NCBI GenBank assembly: GCA_021521415.1
Contig: JAIQDT010009185.1
Location: 1-64,000, forward strand
Reading direction: 5' to 3'
Length of the DNA: 64,000 nt
Origin: Bidens hawaiensis
Lineage: Eukaryota; Streptophyta; Magnoliopsida; Asterales; Asteraceae
The notes under the pieces are model-generated. The model ran no database searches and was not told the DNA's origin. It worked only from the letters and a program-made list of their open reading frames with translations. Within the stretch, counting starts at the first letter, position 1, and each line of letters opens with the position of its first letter. Below, piece by piece: positions 31,098 to 43,280 of this stretch. A program made the position numbers and the translations under genes.

Positions 31098-34000
31098 TCA
31101 AGCCTCAGGGCCGCTACCACTTGGACCCGCTCCGTCAGAACGGGGTGGTTCGAGGAACGCTTTGAGGACGGCTAACCCATCATCAGCAGCAGCTACTCCG
31201 TCCACCTTCTCCACCACTGGATGCGGGAAGGCGGCGTATTGGTTCAATGCTTGGTCATAAATGGCTTCAGTATCCACATTGAACAAAGGGAAGTTGGAAG
31301 GCGGGACGCCTTTCTCAACAAACCCTAGACCAAGCATGAAGCCGGCCTTTTCCCCATCATCATGAGAAGCGTTGAGGGCTGCGGTCATAGCATCATCGTA
31401 AGAGGTCTCTGAAAAGACCCGACGCACAACCTACAAAGAAAACACAAGTATTAGAACCTTTTCTTACAAAAGAAATGCGTAAAGATAAATCTAAACATAC
31501 CTGAGGCAACGCTTCTCGAAGAAGCCATCGGAGGGCAGCTTGAGCTTCGGTATGGGCGCGTTCGGCTTCGCTCTTGTTAAGGTTGGCAAGTAAAACTTCC
31601 TTAGCGGCAGCCTCTTCGACGCCCTTAAGCTTCCGCTGGGTCTGGTCAAGCACCCCTCTTTGGTCCAGGATTTCCTGGAGTTTCTTGGCATCTTCCATTG
31701 CCAAGGCATCATGAGCGCGTTGGAGAGCCTCTAATTTGGCCTTGAGCTCCTCATTCTCCACACGCAAAGGCTCAGCAACGGCTTCAGCCTTGGCAGCCCT
31801 CTCGGTTGCGTTTCGCGCAGTCTCCCTGGCCAACCGAAGCTGTTCATTCACAGCTTGGGCAGCCTTGGAGCGGGCCTCGAGTCGCGCCTGAACTTCAACC
31901 TCGAGGGCCTTGAAGGCCTTCTCCTTGTCGGCGGCAGCTGCCGCCAGCTGTTGGTTCTCCTCCCGAAGAGCACGCGCCTCAGATATGTCCTTGGCGTGAG
32001 CTGCTTTCAACTTGTCGTTTTCACGACAAAGCAGCTCTACGCGCGGCTGCATCCGGGCCTGGAGAACCCGAAGCTCATTAGTTAGCCTACCCTCCTGGTA
32101 GCTAACCATGGCTTCCCCCAACGCGCCCGGAGGAGCAGCGTGGCGAACCCAGTCCACGCACTCCACGGGTGTGCGAAGGGTTGTTCCTCGGCGTATGTTC
32201 CATCGAGGAACATACACTTCATTGGAATCCGACACTGCAAAAGAAACAAAAGCAGTAAGGAAAAGATGATGAAAAACATAAGGGAAAAAGAAAGGAACCC
32301 TACGCACCTGTAGGGTCAATGACAGGCCGATAGCCGCCAAACCCATCACCTGAACCTAAAGGAAATCCATCCAACAGGTCAGGCAGATGGGAAGGTGGCA
32401 AAGATCGGCGTGAAGCCCTGCGCGTACCTGATGGTCCGGCCATTGGTGCCGGTGGCGCGGGCATGATGGCAGCCGCCGTGGTCGCCGTCGTTGTCTCCGC
32501 CGCGGTCGCCGCCTCCTTAAAAGCAGCAGTAACCGCCGGTTCCGTGAAGGATGCTGTAAAAATCGCACTCACGGCCGGCGGTGGCGTCATCTCGGCCGGA
32601 ACAGTTGGCTCGACGGAACGACCAACTGGACCAGCGGATGCAGGCGCAGGCGACTGGGTCGACGCCTCAGGAAGGCTGACCGAGCCTACCATCATTGGCG
32701 AGGAAGTACTCCCCTGCGTTTCACCCAGGATTGCGTCAACATCCACGCCTGCACAAAGAAGAAAGTGTTAAAAGAAAATTATTGACAAATCTACAAAGGC
32801 ATTATGATTATACTTACGGGTTTTCTTGACCCTGAACGTACGGACGGGCGGGGAGGAACCCGATGGAGCCGGCCTCTTGGTACCGGTCACCGTCGTCTTC
32901 GTTGGTTCTCCGGAGGTAACGGTCGTAGCCTCCGGAGCAGTGGTCTTCTCACCACCGGGCTTCCCCGCCACCTCTTCACTATCTGACTCCGTGTCAGATA
33001 GAACCACTGGATCAGCTGTGGCCTTCTCCTTCCCCTTCACGCCGGCAGCAGTCTTTTTCTTCCGCACCAACGGAGGACCTTCTGCGGATTCCTCAGAAGA
33101 AGAAATGTCAAGAACTCCAGCAGCAGGCACAGCATTGAGGGGTTCAGGGTAGAAGATAGGCTTACCAGGCCGTCGGTGGCTCAGGATCTCTTGGCCCGGC
33201 GGGTAAACCTCCACGAACCGACACGCAGTTTGCTCTAGGATGGGCAACTCGTTCTCGTCCAGAGCACGAGTACCCATCCGTGCGGGACCATCTTCCTCCC
33301 GCGGATTCAGGAGCGACTGTAGGTCGTTCCCCTCTGAAATAAACAGGAAAGTTAGAAAAAAGTCAAAATCAACAAAAAGAAACAAGACATACCATAAGGG
33401 ACAGAGTTCGAACCATATTCAAGGACAATCGGAACCTTCTGCGCATTCGCCGCCTTCCACACTCGGCTCATCCCCAGCATTACCATCGCTGACTCCGGAA
33501 AACGGAAAACCGGGGATTGGACCCGGGATATCTTCGAGAACCATTCCGCCTCCTCGTAGTTGGGGGCGTGAAGGCTCTGAAGTGCCTGGCCGTTCTTGAA
33601 CTTCATGGCAATGGGGATGGCGCGAGCGGATATGAAGAAGAACTCTCTTCTCCACGAGCGAAGACTCCGCTCGGTGGTACAAATCTTTAAACCCTTAATC
33701 CGGGTTGTAAGACTGTACCACCCCTGGATGCACCTCCAAGTGTAGAAGGTCATCAGGCGGTCCACATGGGGCTCGATGCCCAGAATCCGGCACACCCACT
33801 CAAAATGACGAATCTTGGCGATCGCCATGGGGTGCAGCTCGGTCAAATGAACGCTGTGCCTCTCAAGGACACGGTACACAAACTTTGTCAACGGGAACCT
33901 AAGGTTCCCGTAGACAAAGAATGCAGCATAAACCCCGATCTTGCCACTAGGGGCATCGTACACAGTATGGTGGGGTTCAGGAAACTCAGGCTCGAGAGAC

Positions 34001-34101
34001 TCGAGCATGAACTTCCTGACGATATACTGGTACAGATCGACAGGAAGAGAACACTGGCACTCGCCAGCAGTCTTCTGATCGTCGGCATCATGAGAAGACA
34101 T
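31098..34101 (-). CDS. Antisense accessory gene, putative gypsy-type 'Transposase_28' protein
   Basis: Five exons: 33393-34101, 32818-33333, 32308-32748, 31501-32234, 31098-31430. All introns are GT-AG and all junctions keep frame. They sum to 2733 nt, 910 codons plus stop. An upstream in-frame ATG at 34170 exists, but MSSHDADDQ at 34101 fits better. Residues about 1-236 match the plant domain annotated as putative gypsy-type transposon (Pfam Transposase_28; LRFPLTKFVYRVLERHSVHL, WRCIQGWYSLTTR). Then come a low-complexity acidic/Ser/Pro region with basic clusters (VRKKKTAAGVKGKEK, TFRVKKTRK; possible NLS), an Ala/Thr/Pro region, and a long Glu/Lys/Ala coiled coil (about residues 600-790). Its function is unknown. 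It runs against gag, so it needs its own promoter. An undamaged frame in a pol-less element is notable. Confidence 0.82.
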
Positions 34102-34224
34102 TTTTGCAGAAAGAGAAGTGATTTCGGGAAAATGCTTGCCTGAAAAAGGGGAGTATTTGCCGGAAATCACTAAGAAGAAGAAGAAGAAAGGTGAAAGTGT
34201 GAATTACAAATAACCCTCTCCCCC

Positions 34225-34232
34225 TTAATATA
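34225..34232 (-). promoter_or_regulatory. Candidate TATA box of antisense gene
   Basis: The minus strand reads TATATTAA 124 bp upstream of the ATG at 34101, followed by a CT/TTC-rich leader (34165-34195). Plausible core promoter by position only. Confidence 0.4.
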
Positions 34233-34583
34233 GTAATCGCAATTAATGCGGTGAATTTAATGCGGAGGAGAGAGAAATCAAAGGTGCAATGAAACTATGA
34301 CACGTGGCAAAAAGCAGGCTGGCAACAGCTGTTGAAAGGACGTGTGCCAGTAATTTCGCGGCCACGCGCCCGAAAAATCACGCCCACGCGCCTGAAAAAG
34401 CGACTGGAATGACCATGTTCTGTCACGTCACCATAACTTCCTGCACGTCCTGACACAGTCAGAAGAAACCGTCGCACGACGTTTCAGAGGTTTGGACTGT
34501 TCTTATCTTTCCACCAGCTCTTCGAATTTCAAAATTCAAAATTTAAAAAATATTAAAAAGTAAGCGGGAAAATACCCCTTACC

Positions 34584-35160
34584 CCTTGGCAAACAAGTAA
34601 CCGTTAGACGGATGCAGGTAGTGTAAAGGCAAAATCCTTCACATACCTAGCACCCGCAGGGAATTGAAGCCAAGTAAACCTTGGCGAACAAGTAACCGTT
34701 AGACGGATGCGGGTACAGTGTAAAGGCAAAACCCTTCACATACCTAGCACCCGCAGGGAATTGAAGCCAAGTAAACCTTGGCGAACAAGTAACCGTTAGA
34801 CGGATGCGGGTAGTGTAAAGGCAAAATCCTTCACATACCTAGCACCCGCAGGGAATTGAAGCCAAGTAAACCTTGGCGAACAAGTAACCGTTAGACGGAT
34901 GCGGGTACAGTGTAAAGGCAAAACTCTTCACATACCTAGCACCCGCAGGGAATTGAAGCCAAATATTCCTCGGCAACCAAGTAACTATAAGACAGATGCG
35001 GGTACAGTGTAAAGGCAAAACCCTTCACATACCTAGCACCTGCAGGGAATTGACGCTAGGAATACCTTGGAAGTAAAGTAACCGTAAGACGAGCGCTGGT
35101 ACAGTGTTAAGGCAAAACCCTTCACATACCTAGCGCTCCGCTGGGAATTGAAACCAGGAA
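34584..35160. repeat. Six-copy, 95-100-bp tandem repeat
   Basis: Units contain AAGTAACCGTTAGACGGATG, CCTTCACATACCTAGCACCC and GCAGGGAATTGA. The first four are near-identical and the last two diverge toward the right LTR. Alternate units differ by a 3-4-bp insertion at GGGTA(CA)GTG. Non-coding. Confidence 0.88.
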
Positions 35161-35529
35161 GGATCTTCTGGGCAATGCTTGCGGAAACGGAAATAACATC
35201 CCCGTATAGCGGGAACGTTGAGAACTACGTTGTTTGAAGTTCCAGGATGGAATTGGTGGTTTTAACATAATTGATCACTATGTTCAAAACTACCAAAACC
35301 TCATGGAGAATCCACACAACTGGGACTCAATGCTCCTGACTGGCGAGGAGGTTACAGACCTACCCGCATCATACCCAAAGACCAAGCAGGAAACTCGGGC
35401 ATTTCTGCAAGTGACAAGGACTTCCCATGGAAAACCTTACAAAACCCTTTTCAAAACCCTTTGCTTAAGTCCAAAAGTTCACCTCACTTTATTAAACACG
35501 CATGAGAAGAACATTGGACTGGGGGGACT

Positions 35530-36508
35530 TGAAGAGGTAGGTCCCAGCAGAGCCCAGTTGGACCCGCAAGACTCACCTTAAACAGGGACGTCTGCGCAGA
35601 GACCAACTGGATCCGCAGGACCAACCATGCTCAGAGACGTGACGTCCTTACGCGCAGTATGCAAGCTGGTCCCGCAGGAAATGCCTCCCATGGTGAAGGA
35701 CTCCGCCTGTTCCCGCAGCCTCGGATACAAGCCATGAGGGAAGGCCACCCGCGCAGCATGGCTACACGCACTAGGTACTTAGCTCTCGATCATTCAGTGT
35801 CACCTGAAGGAATGAGCAAAGCCGGGAGCAATCCCGCACAGAGGCGGGAGGGGGAATACTCCCGCCCAAATAAGCCAGTCTATACTGAAGGACCTTTTAC
35901 TGTACCTGACGAGGTATGGGCGAAAGATCTGATCAGGGATACGACAGCTCACTGATACAGTATGGCGAGCAGCATGCTCCTGTACTGTATCACTATTAAG
36001 CCGCTGCCTACTCACCAACTACTGTCATACCACGTGCGTAGCCGGCAGTTGGTGGAAAGGGAATAGTATACAGCAGGCCTGGTCGCTATCAGCCGCTGCC
36101 TACCCACCAACTACCAGCAGGGCACGTGCGTAGACTACTGTTGATGAACAGGAACACTGTTGCAGCCGGCCATACCTCCTTGGAAACCTACCTTCGGCTA
36201 TAAATACCCCAAATGGTATGATCATCTAAACACATCATATCTTACTACATTATCATCATATCATACCTGATATCTGCTCTAGCAATCTCTTAATATACTT
36301 TTATATTTAAAGAGCAATCTAGTCTGATTCTCACGCCGGAGGGTGGTCACAAGGAGGAACCCCCCCCCTTCTCAGTAACGAGCTCACGGTGTCTGTTTTG
36401 CAGGTTATCAGAAGAACCATCTTCCAAGGGTCTAACCCCTCGTGGGAAACATCTATCTAACCCCCAGGTTACCAGTAATCTGCCCGGGGTCCGGTTAGTG
36501 TTTCTTCA
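35530..36508 (+). repeat. 3' LTR of Tat-lineage element
   Basis: Near-identical to 27222-28199, with a TATA box at 36199-36206. It is one C longer in a poly-C run. The G-rich tract just upstream (35518-35529) is the probable polypurine tract. Confidence 0.92.
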
Positions 36509-36513
36509 AACAT

Positions 36514-39500
36514 AGACAAAAGCGTAGATTTATTGGTGAGAAGTAGAGTGAATAACATTGGTAATTATAAAATACAGAAAATTCAAAAATATTTGGAAAG
36601 TAAATAAAGTTAAAAGGTAATAATGAATATCTTAAACTATTTAATTTTTATTTATAACTTCACTCGATTTTCTTATTTTCAAAGTCATTAAATATGAAGT
36701 CTTGGGTTGAACAGCTCCAATTTCACCTCCGATCAATCAAAATTCAAAAGTATCATTTGGGTCGTTTATTAAATTCGGGTAAGCAGACATCTTCTTTTTC
36801 TAAACGACGACCGTCTATTGTATAACTAGGTGGTCGCAGGGTAACTTGCGGTCAACCCCAGTTTGGACCCTCAGAGCTGAGAGTTTCACTGTGTAATAAT
36901 AATGCATGTCGACGATTTGTTAGCTCACAAGCGATAATCCACCAAACGAAGACGATAAATATTTAGCTATGTTCAAAAGGGCCTCACATGAGTGCGTATA
37001 ATACTTTTGCATATTGACTATTAAGTTATACGGTAAAGAGAACTTACGTAGGCCGACTAGTCACGATGTTGCACTTATGTAAAACGCACATGAAGCTAGA
37101 TGAGGCCTTCCAGGGATGCTCGGTAGCATCAAATATTCAAATGTACGCATATCGTTTGGAGGTCGTGTGCAACACATTTGCGAGGCCAGTATATGAGAGA
37201 CAATCACTGAATCACATATATTCAAAGATCTCACTTAAAGCGGTGGTGTCAGATGATTTATGATTTTTGCACACATACTTTGGTCATGCTAGTTCAAACT
37301 ACAACATCAACATTCTCTGTCACTCCCCGATATTTCAAGGATGAAATGTTTGGAAGCTACCGAGGTGTCCATTTCAGGTTAATGGGCACAACGCTCGTTG
37401 TTATTTTCTAGTTGATTAATTTACCCTTTTTGGTCATTTTTTTTAATTATTCAATGGCCATTGAAGAAAGTCGGAAAATTTTTAGAGGTTGTAAGAGAAA
37501 ATGTATCAAACGAGGTTTTTGCATTTTGAAAAATAGACGGGGTATACTTAATTGACCAACAAGGACTACAAAGTTAAGCAAAATAAGGAACGTGATGTAC
37601 ACACATATCGTATTGCACAACATGATATAAGAGACGACGACAAAGCAATATCATCATAGTACATGATGGACTCACCGAGATATGGCATAGCTGACAATGA
37701 TATCCTATTAGCGTTGTGAAATGAACATATACATTCTAGACTACGACAAAATCTCGCTCGCAACAATCGTTTACAGAGAGAGTGCCCTTTCCACCATAAT
37801 ACATAGCCTACTCATGTTATGGGAAAGTACAAGATCATGACTAAACATTACTTCAAAAAAATTTTGAAATTCTAATCTTCAAATTTTTTTTTGGGTTTTA
37901 CATAAATACACTTAATAAAAAATAATTTTTTTTTTCTAGATCTAAACCCCTTCACTTTAGTTCACCATTTTTCTATCTGACAAAATACCTTATTAACTTA
38001 TTTTATTGTATTTGTAACTTTGTTGGATCAAGGGTTAAAAAGTTGACTGTGAATTATATTTTCCAATGTGCCATTTGTTTAGGTTCAAATTCCTTCCAGT
38101 TTACTTCATTGACTTCCGGTTTAAGTTATGAAAATATTATTTTCCATCTCGTTGCTAAGAACATGGTATGATTATAATCCGTGTATTTGCTGTCCTATTC
38201 GAACATATATTTTTAGAAATGAAAATAGCAACTTGCAAGTTATGATAATATATTGTTGATTGTTTTATTACATTTAATTATTTGATACATTTTTTACCTT
38301 TATCCATTTTAAAAGTCACAACAACTAGTTAATAAACTGAAAAAAATATAACCATTTGCAAAAATATACAACTTGACTCTAGTCTCTAGGGTCAATAATA
38401 TTCTTGTAGCCCGATCGAGCCGGGTGGTAGGAAGAATAGCCGTCTACCCTTGGTTTGGTTAAATACTCTTAACCACTATCATTCAGGACGTTCGTTATAG
38501 TGAACCGAATCGTGGTTAGACCGGATTTTGAAAGAAGGTAAAAACTTATAAGATTCCGTAATAATCCGTGAACTTAAATTCTAGATTTACAATTATATAA
38601 ACAAAAATATATGTTTTTTAATTAAAAATCACACAGAAAGCAATCAGATTTTGAAGTCGTTTATTTCTGCAAGGCATTACATTCAGGATTATGTCACATT
38701 TTATGCCTAATTTTAGAATAAACTATAACGCATAACACTTTGTTATAAAATTATAAGCTTGAAGTTTGTTATAAAATTAAGCCGTGTTGTAAATGTAATG
38801 CTCACTATTTTTGGCTAGATCATTGACGTTTGAAGGACATTCTTAAAAATATGTTCTCGTTTTTGTTTGCTTTGGAATTGATATAAACTTGAAGAACGAC
38901 TTGCTACATTCTATTATATAAGCTTGGAGTTCAAAAAAAAATTACATTCATGATTATGTCACATATTATACTTAATTTTAGAACAAACTATAATGCATAA
39001 CAGTAACAAAATTAATATGTAATTAGCTAATTTCATGAAATTAAAATAACCTGACCTAATTTTATAACAAACTTATACTGAATTCTTTTCGTTCAAATCA
39101 ATAAAACAGTTTATTGTTATTAGTTCTTGAAATGGCAACATTCAATAGTGAGATAATAACATGTTTCCATAACTGCTTCTTCCATTGGTGGATGATTTAC
39201 ACCATGTAAAACACACACATACAATAATACATAAAGCTCTATTTATAGCCTAACACTATCCATTCTAGAAGCCTTATCCCCATTGAAGCTAAACGTGCGT
39301 CCCGAAGCTCTCGTTTCGTGCCCGCTATTCTCGTTGACTTTAATTATTCATTTGACCATAAAATATATAACGGGTTTCGTAATTTGATATCATAAGTCAT
39401 AACTTTTTGGTCTTACAGAGAGAGTCATTTAATAGAGAATCACTACAAAATGAATTACGATTGGAAAAAGTTTTCACCAAACTTTCATCTTTTTATATGC

Positions 39501-39645
39501 AATTGAAGAGTCGTAGCCAAACTTGTACCGAATTTGTAACGTCCCTTTGTTTGAATTTTTATTCATCAAGACATCACTTTTAAAGGATCGAATTACCAAA
39601 CCAAAGTACCAAACTACATGCACAAGATAAATCATTGAACTTACA
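36514..39645. other. Intergenic, no confirmed gene
   Basis: AT-rich host DNA between two insertions. It holds scattered old repeat-like pieces (for example 36820-36900 and 38395-38480) and short ORFs (37066-37263, 39474-39668) without recognisable domains. Confidence 0.45.
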
Positions 39646-39790
39646 TTAGAATTCAGGGGCGGATCCACGGTATTAACGGGTGGTTCCTCGGAACCACCCG
39701 AGTTTTGAAATAATAGTGTATTTTTATATAGAAAATAATAAAGGAACCATCTTATAAATTAGAAAGAAACCACCTTATATACAATTGAAT

Positions 39791-39870
39791 CACTTGTCCA
39801 GCTGGTAACTTGTTGGTTTTGTAACCCGGAGGTCGCAGGTTCAATTCCCGGTTCTAAAACTCTTTTTTTT
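39791..39870 (+). other. tRNA-like pol III promoter segment inside the hAT end
   Basis: An A-box-like TGTCCAGCTGG (39795-39805), a B box GGTTCAATTCC (39838-39848) and a T8 run (39863-39870) lie in tRNA-like spacing. A tRNA-like CCCGGAGGTCGCAGG precedes the B box. The acceptor stem does not pair, so it is not called a tRNA gene. It may be a SINE head captured by the transposon. Confidence 0.45.
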
Positions 39871-40781
39871 ACTAACTTACCCTAGTATCATTTAGGGTTT
39901 TATAATAAAAACACACACTGAGTGCGATGAACACAAAAGGAAAAATAGCTATTGGTCGGTTACATGCTGATGTTTTAAACAGAGGCATGGATGTTCGTGT
40001 AAGTTTAATAATATTATTTGAGCTCTTGTATAGTGGTTCGTTTATTTTATTTTGAACTTTTCTTGCACCTATTTAAAGTGTTATAATTTATAAATTCAAG
40101 TAATAGAAGCGGATTTTTAGACCTATGAACGAATCGAATGCACACAAATGGAGCATGTTCGTATTCCGGTGTTCCTTTTCAACTTTAACTGAACTCTGAA
40201 CAAACGATCGAGCATGAACTTTTAAACGAATAGGGGTGTCTTGTTCCTGACCATTCGTTAAGAAAATGAACAAGAAGACCCCCTTTGTTTTAATTCGTGT
40301 TTGATCGTTTGTTTTGTTAAGTTAAACGAGCGAACACGAACATGCTCTGTTCGTGTTCATTTACAAGCCTAGATATTTTCCTAACAATCTTTTGGTCTGA
40401 AGCAAATCAGTTGGTTTATTTATTTCTTTTGTTTGTTAATATTTCAGATACGCACATCGGATGACGCCTGCAGATTTGGAAGAGTCAGTAGAGTTATTTG
40501 TGTTTGAGAAATTTTGTAGGGCTCATGCTGAAAATGTTGAGGCTGGTGATATTTGTGTGTCTGTGGTATTTGGTGATATTCAAGTAACAATAGTTTTTGA
40601 AAATAAGATAATAAATGTTGATTGTTCTTGACTTCTTGTTAATTGTTTTTAATTATTCAGCGCTCATGACCTTCACAGTCCACAAAACACACAACGCCTC
40701 TCCCTAACCCTATTCAAACCTACCACTCTACCAGCCGAGAGCCGGCCGTCCCCGTCACTCCGACCACCGTGACACGCCGGC

Positions 40782-42728
40782 TGTAACACCCCGACCAAAG
40801 GCGGATTATACATCGGGGCGCCACATATTGTTTCATTACTCGAGACACTATTGGGTGTCAATATTTAATAAATATATTCATTCACGCATGCGCAACGTAT
40901 ACATAAGATATAAATAAACCAACATAAATCAATATATTATAAATCAAAATATTTGAACAGAAATAACTTGTCTTGATACATTTTAATCTAGGTCCAAAAT
41001 AAAGAAACTTCCTATGTGTCCACAAGCTCCAAAACAGCTACTGCAAACCTGAACATGTGTTAAAATAAACGTCAAACACTTGCGTGTTGGTGAGAAATCA
41101 AGTTTAATAGATAATCATAGATAATAATAAATCTGCGCGCAACATGTGTATGTCTGGTTTTCAACAAGGGTGTAATCTGATCGGGACCAACTCTAAGAGA
41201 CAAGACTGCCAGTGCTCACAATTGAGCTCACAAACAAGACTAACTGTGCATGTGTATACAAAAGAGAAAATCATAAACGATAGTTCTCCCGTGTTCATCT
41301 AATGGTACCATGAAAACTGCGGAATAGACCGTCCATACGGTTAATGATCCACACATACAAATAAACAGCCAAGTCTACGTCCTCAACACATGGGATACTG
41401 CGCGACTAAAGTTCATAAACAAGTTTAAGACTCTAAGTTTTGTATGAACACATGAACATCCCAAAGCATTTAAAAGCAAAAAGGGATTAGGTACGAGATA
41501 ACTCACTTGATAAACGATGCGGTGTAAGATATGCAAGAATCAACTCTTAAACAAGCACAAGTTAACCTATAATTAAGATTATTGTTTTAACGATCTGTTT
41601 TAAGTCTTGATTATAAGTTAGCATAATTAATAAGTAAATTATTATATATAATATATATATATTACCGGAAAAGCAAGGCAGAACGGAGAGGAAGACGGAG
41701 GCAGAGAGGAGGCGGCAGAGAGAGCAAGGAGAACAGGAGAGATTAAGTGTTTGTGTGTGTAGTGTTAAGAAAATAATACTATTATTTATAGGAAAACCCT
41801 AGGAAACATAAATCCAGAAAAAAAGGGAAATGGTTCCAAGACAAACAGAACAAGACAAAACAAAAGATAACAAAAGATATCAAAAGATATGGCAGCTGCA
41901 GGGGGCAAGATAAAGCTGTCAGCGAACAGTAAAAAGGCATGGGCAGTTCAGATAAAGGTACTGGTCAAGCATGGCAAAGGCAGATCTCAAAAGATAATGT
42001 CAGTCACTTTTTCTACCAACCAATGGGGTTGGTACGCATGCTGCGCCGAAAGTAACTATTCAGACATTAGATAGGTTAGGTCAACAGCTCAGAAGATAAG
42101 ACAACACAAAAGCAACGGCTAGATTAAACAGAAGAAAACTCAAAGGGTTCAGCGCGAGAAGGCTAAGGCGCGAAGGCAGACACAGAAGGTCAAGAGAAGG
42201 CAGACAAAAACAACCTTAACGCGCCGCGGAAAGAACTTCATTTCTAAGCGCGCCGCGGGAAGAATCACATTTCTTAGCGCGCCGCGGGAGGAACTAGAAT
42301 TCCTAGCGCGCCGCGGGAAGAACTATAATTCTTCGCGCGTCGAGGGATGAACTACAATTCTTGCGCGCTGCGAGAAGAGTTCATCTCGCGTATCGCTGAA
42401 ACAGGTGGTCTTCACGCAGGATTCCTTGTAAGGGGTCTGGCGCGTGGAGCCGCGCAGACAACCTTAGGCGGGAAGGAACAAAGGACAAGCAAAGAGTTAG
42501 AAGAAAAAGAGGGAAACAAGGCTTAAGGGCGGGACGGCGACAAGAGGGAAAAGAAGGCGGAAAGAGAGAAGGAGAGGGACGGGACAGCGGGAAGGAAACG
42601 AAAGGCGGGAAGGAAAATACATATTAAAAATAAAGTATAAATACTAAATAAATATTAAATCATAAAAGAAAGAGATCGGGTCAGAGAAACGGGTACCTGG
42701 GTCGGGTCGGATCAGGGCAGATGTCACA
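40782..42728 (-). repeat. 3' LTR of outer chromovirus
   Basis: The minus strand starts TGTGACATCTG and ends GTGTTACA. The TATA box is at 41783-41790 (complement). A GC-rich array of about 29-bp units (42220-42385) lies in U3. Confidence 0.92.
42220..42385. repeat. 29-bp GC-rich tandem repeat in LTR U3
   Basis: Four near-regular copies of GCGCCGCGG (42221, 42250, 42279, 42307), then diverged copies. Each is followed by an AGAA...TTCT inverted module. The same array is at 62363-62528 in the other outer LTR. In the plus-element LTRs (43575-43705 and 50760-50890) it is present in a much more diverged form. Confidence 0.75.
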
Positions 42729-43280
42729 GTCTCCCCTACTTTAAGAAATTTCGTCCCGAAATTTATCTCGAAGTAGGTTGCGCAGAGAACAGGTGCGGGT
42801 ACTTGATCTTCATTTGATCTTCCCTTTCCCATGTAAACTCGGCTCCGCGCTTGGACTCCCAGCGAACTTTCACGATAGGGATACGACTGCGCTTGGTTTG
42901 CTTTACCTCGCGATCCATAATCTCAACAGGCTTCTCAACGAAATGCATAGTTTCATCAACTTGAACTTCATCAAGTGGAATGTGAAGGTTCTCGTCAGCT
43001 AAACGCTTCTTGAGATTGGATACATGGAACGTTGGATGCACATTACTGAGCGCGGGCGGCAGGTCAAGTCTGTAGGCAACTTTTCCCACACGCGCGAGAA
43101 TCTTGAATGGACCAACATAACGAGGAGCAAGCTTACCCTTCTTCCCAAAGCGGACAACACCTTTCCAAGGCAACACTTTGAGGAGAACAAGATCACCAAC
43201 TTGAAATTCGAGAGGCTTCCGCCTACGATCTGCGTAACTCTTCTGTCGGCTTCGGGCAGTCAGCAGATGATCACGGATCT

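Larger units (their letters stand above)
27222..36508 (+). mobile_element. Non-autonomous Tat-lineage Ty3/gypsy element with antisense gene
   Basis: LTRs of 978 bp (27222-28199) and 979 bp (35530-36508) are flanked by the 5-bp duplication AACAT (27217-27221, 36509-36513). The LTRs start TG and end CA. A primer-binding-site-like TGGCGCC follows the left LTR by one base, and a G-rich polypurine tract precedes the right LTR. Only two differences were seen between the LTRs (C8 versus C9, and a G/A near 28068), so insertion is recent. The order is gag, two tandem-repeat blocks, an antisense five-exon gene, a third repeat block. No protease, RT, RNase H or integrase motif was found. Gag type and layout match Tat-lineage elements (Retand/Ogre/Grande group), some of which are known to carry extra antisense ORFs. 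Confidence 0.9.

Noticed and set aside
32463..33152. Several plus-strand ORFs within 31.8-34.1 kb
   Set aside because: They are antisense shadows of the GC-rich exons of the five-exon gene; their composition mirrors it and no family motif appears.
34584..35160. Regular direct repeats that resemble a CRISPR array
   Set aside because: The units are contiguous with no unique spacers, and the context is a plant retrotransposon.
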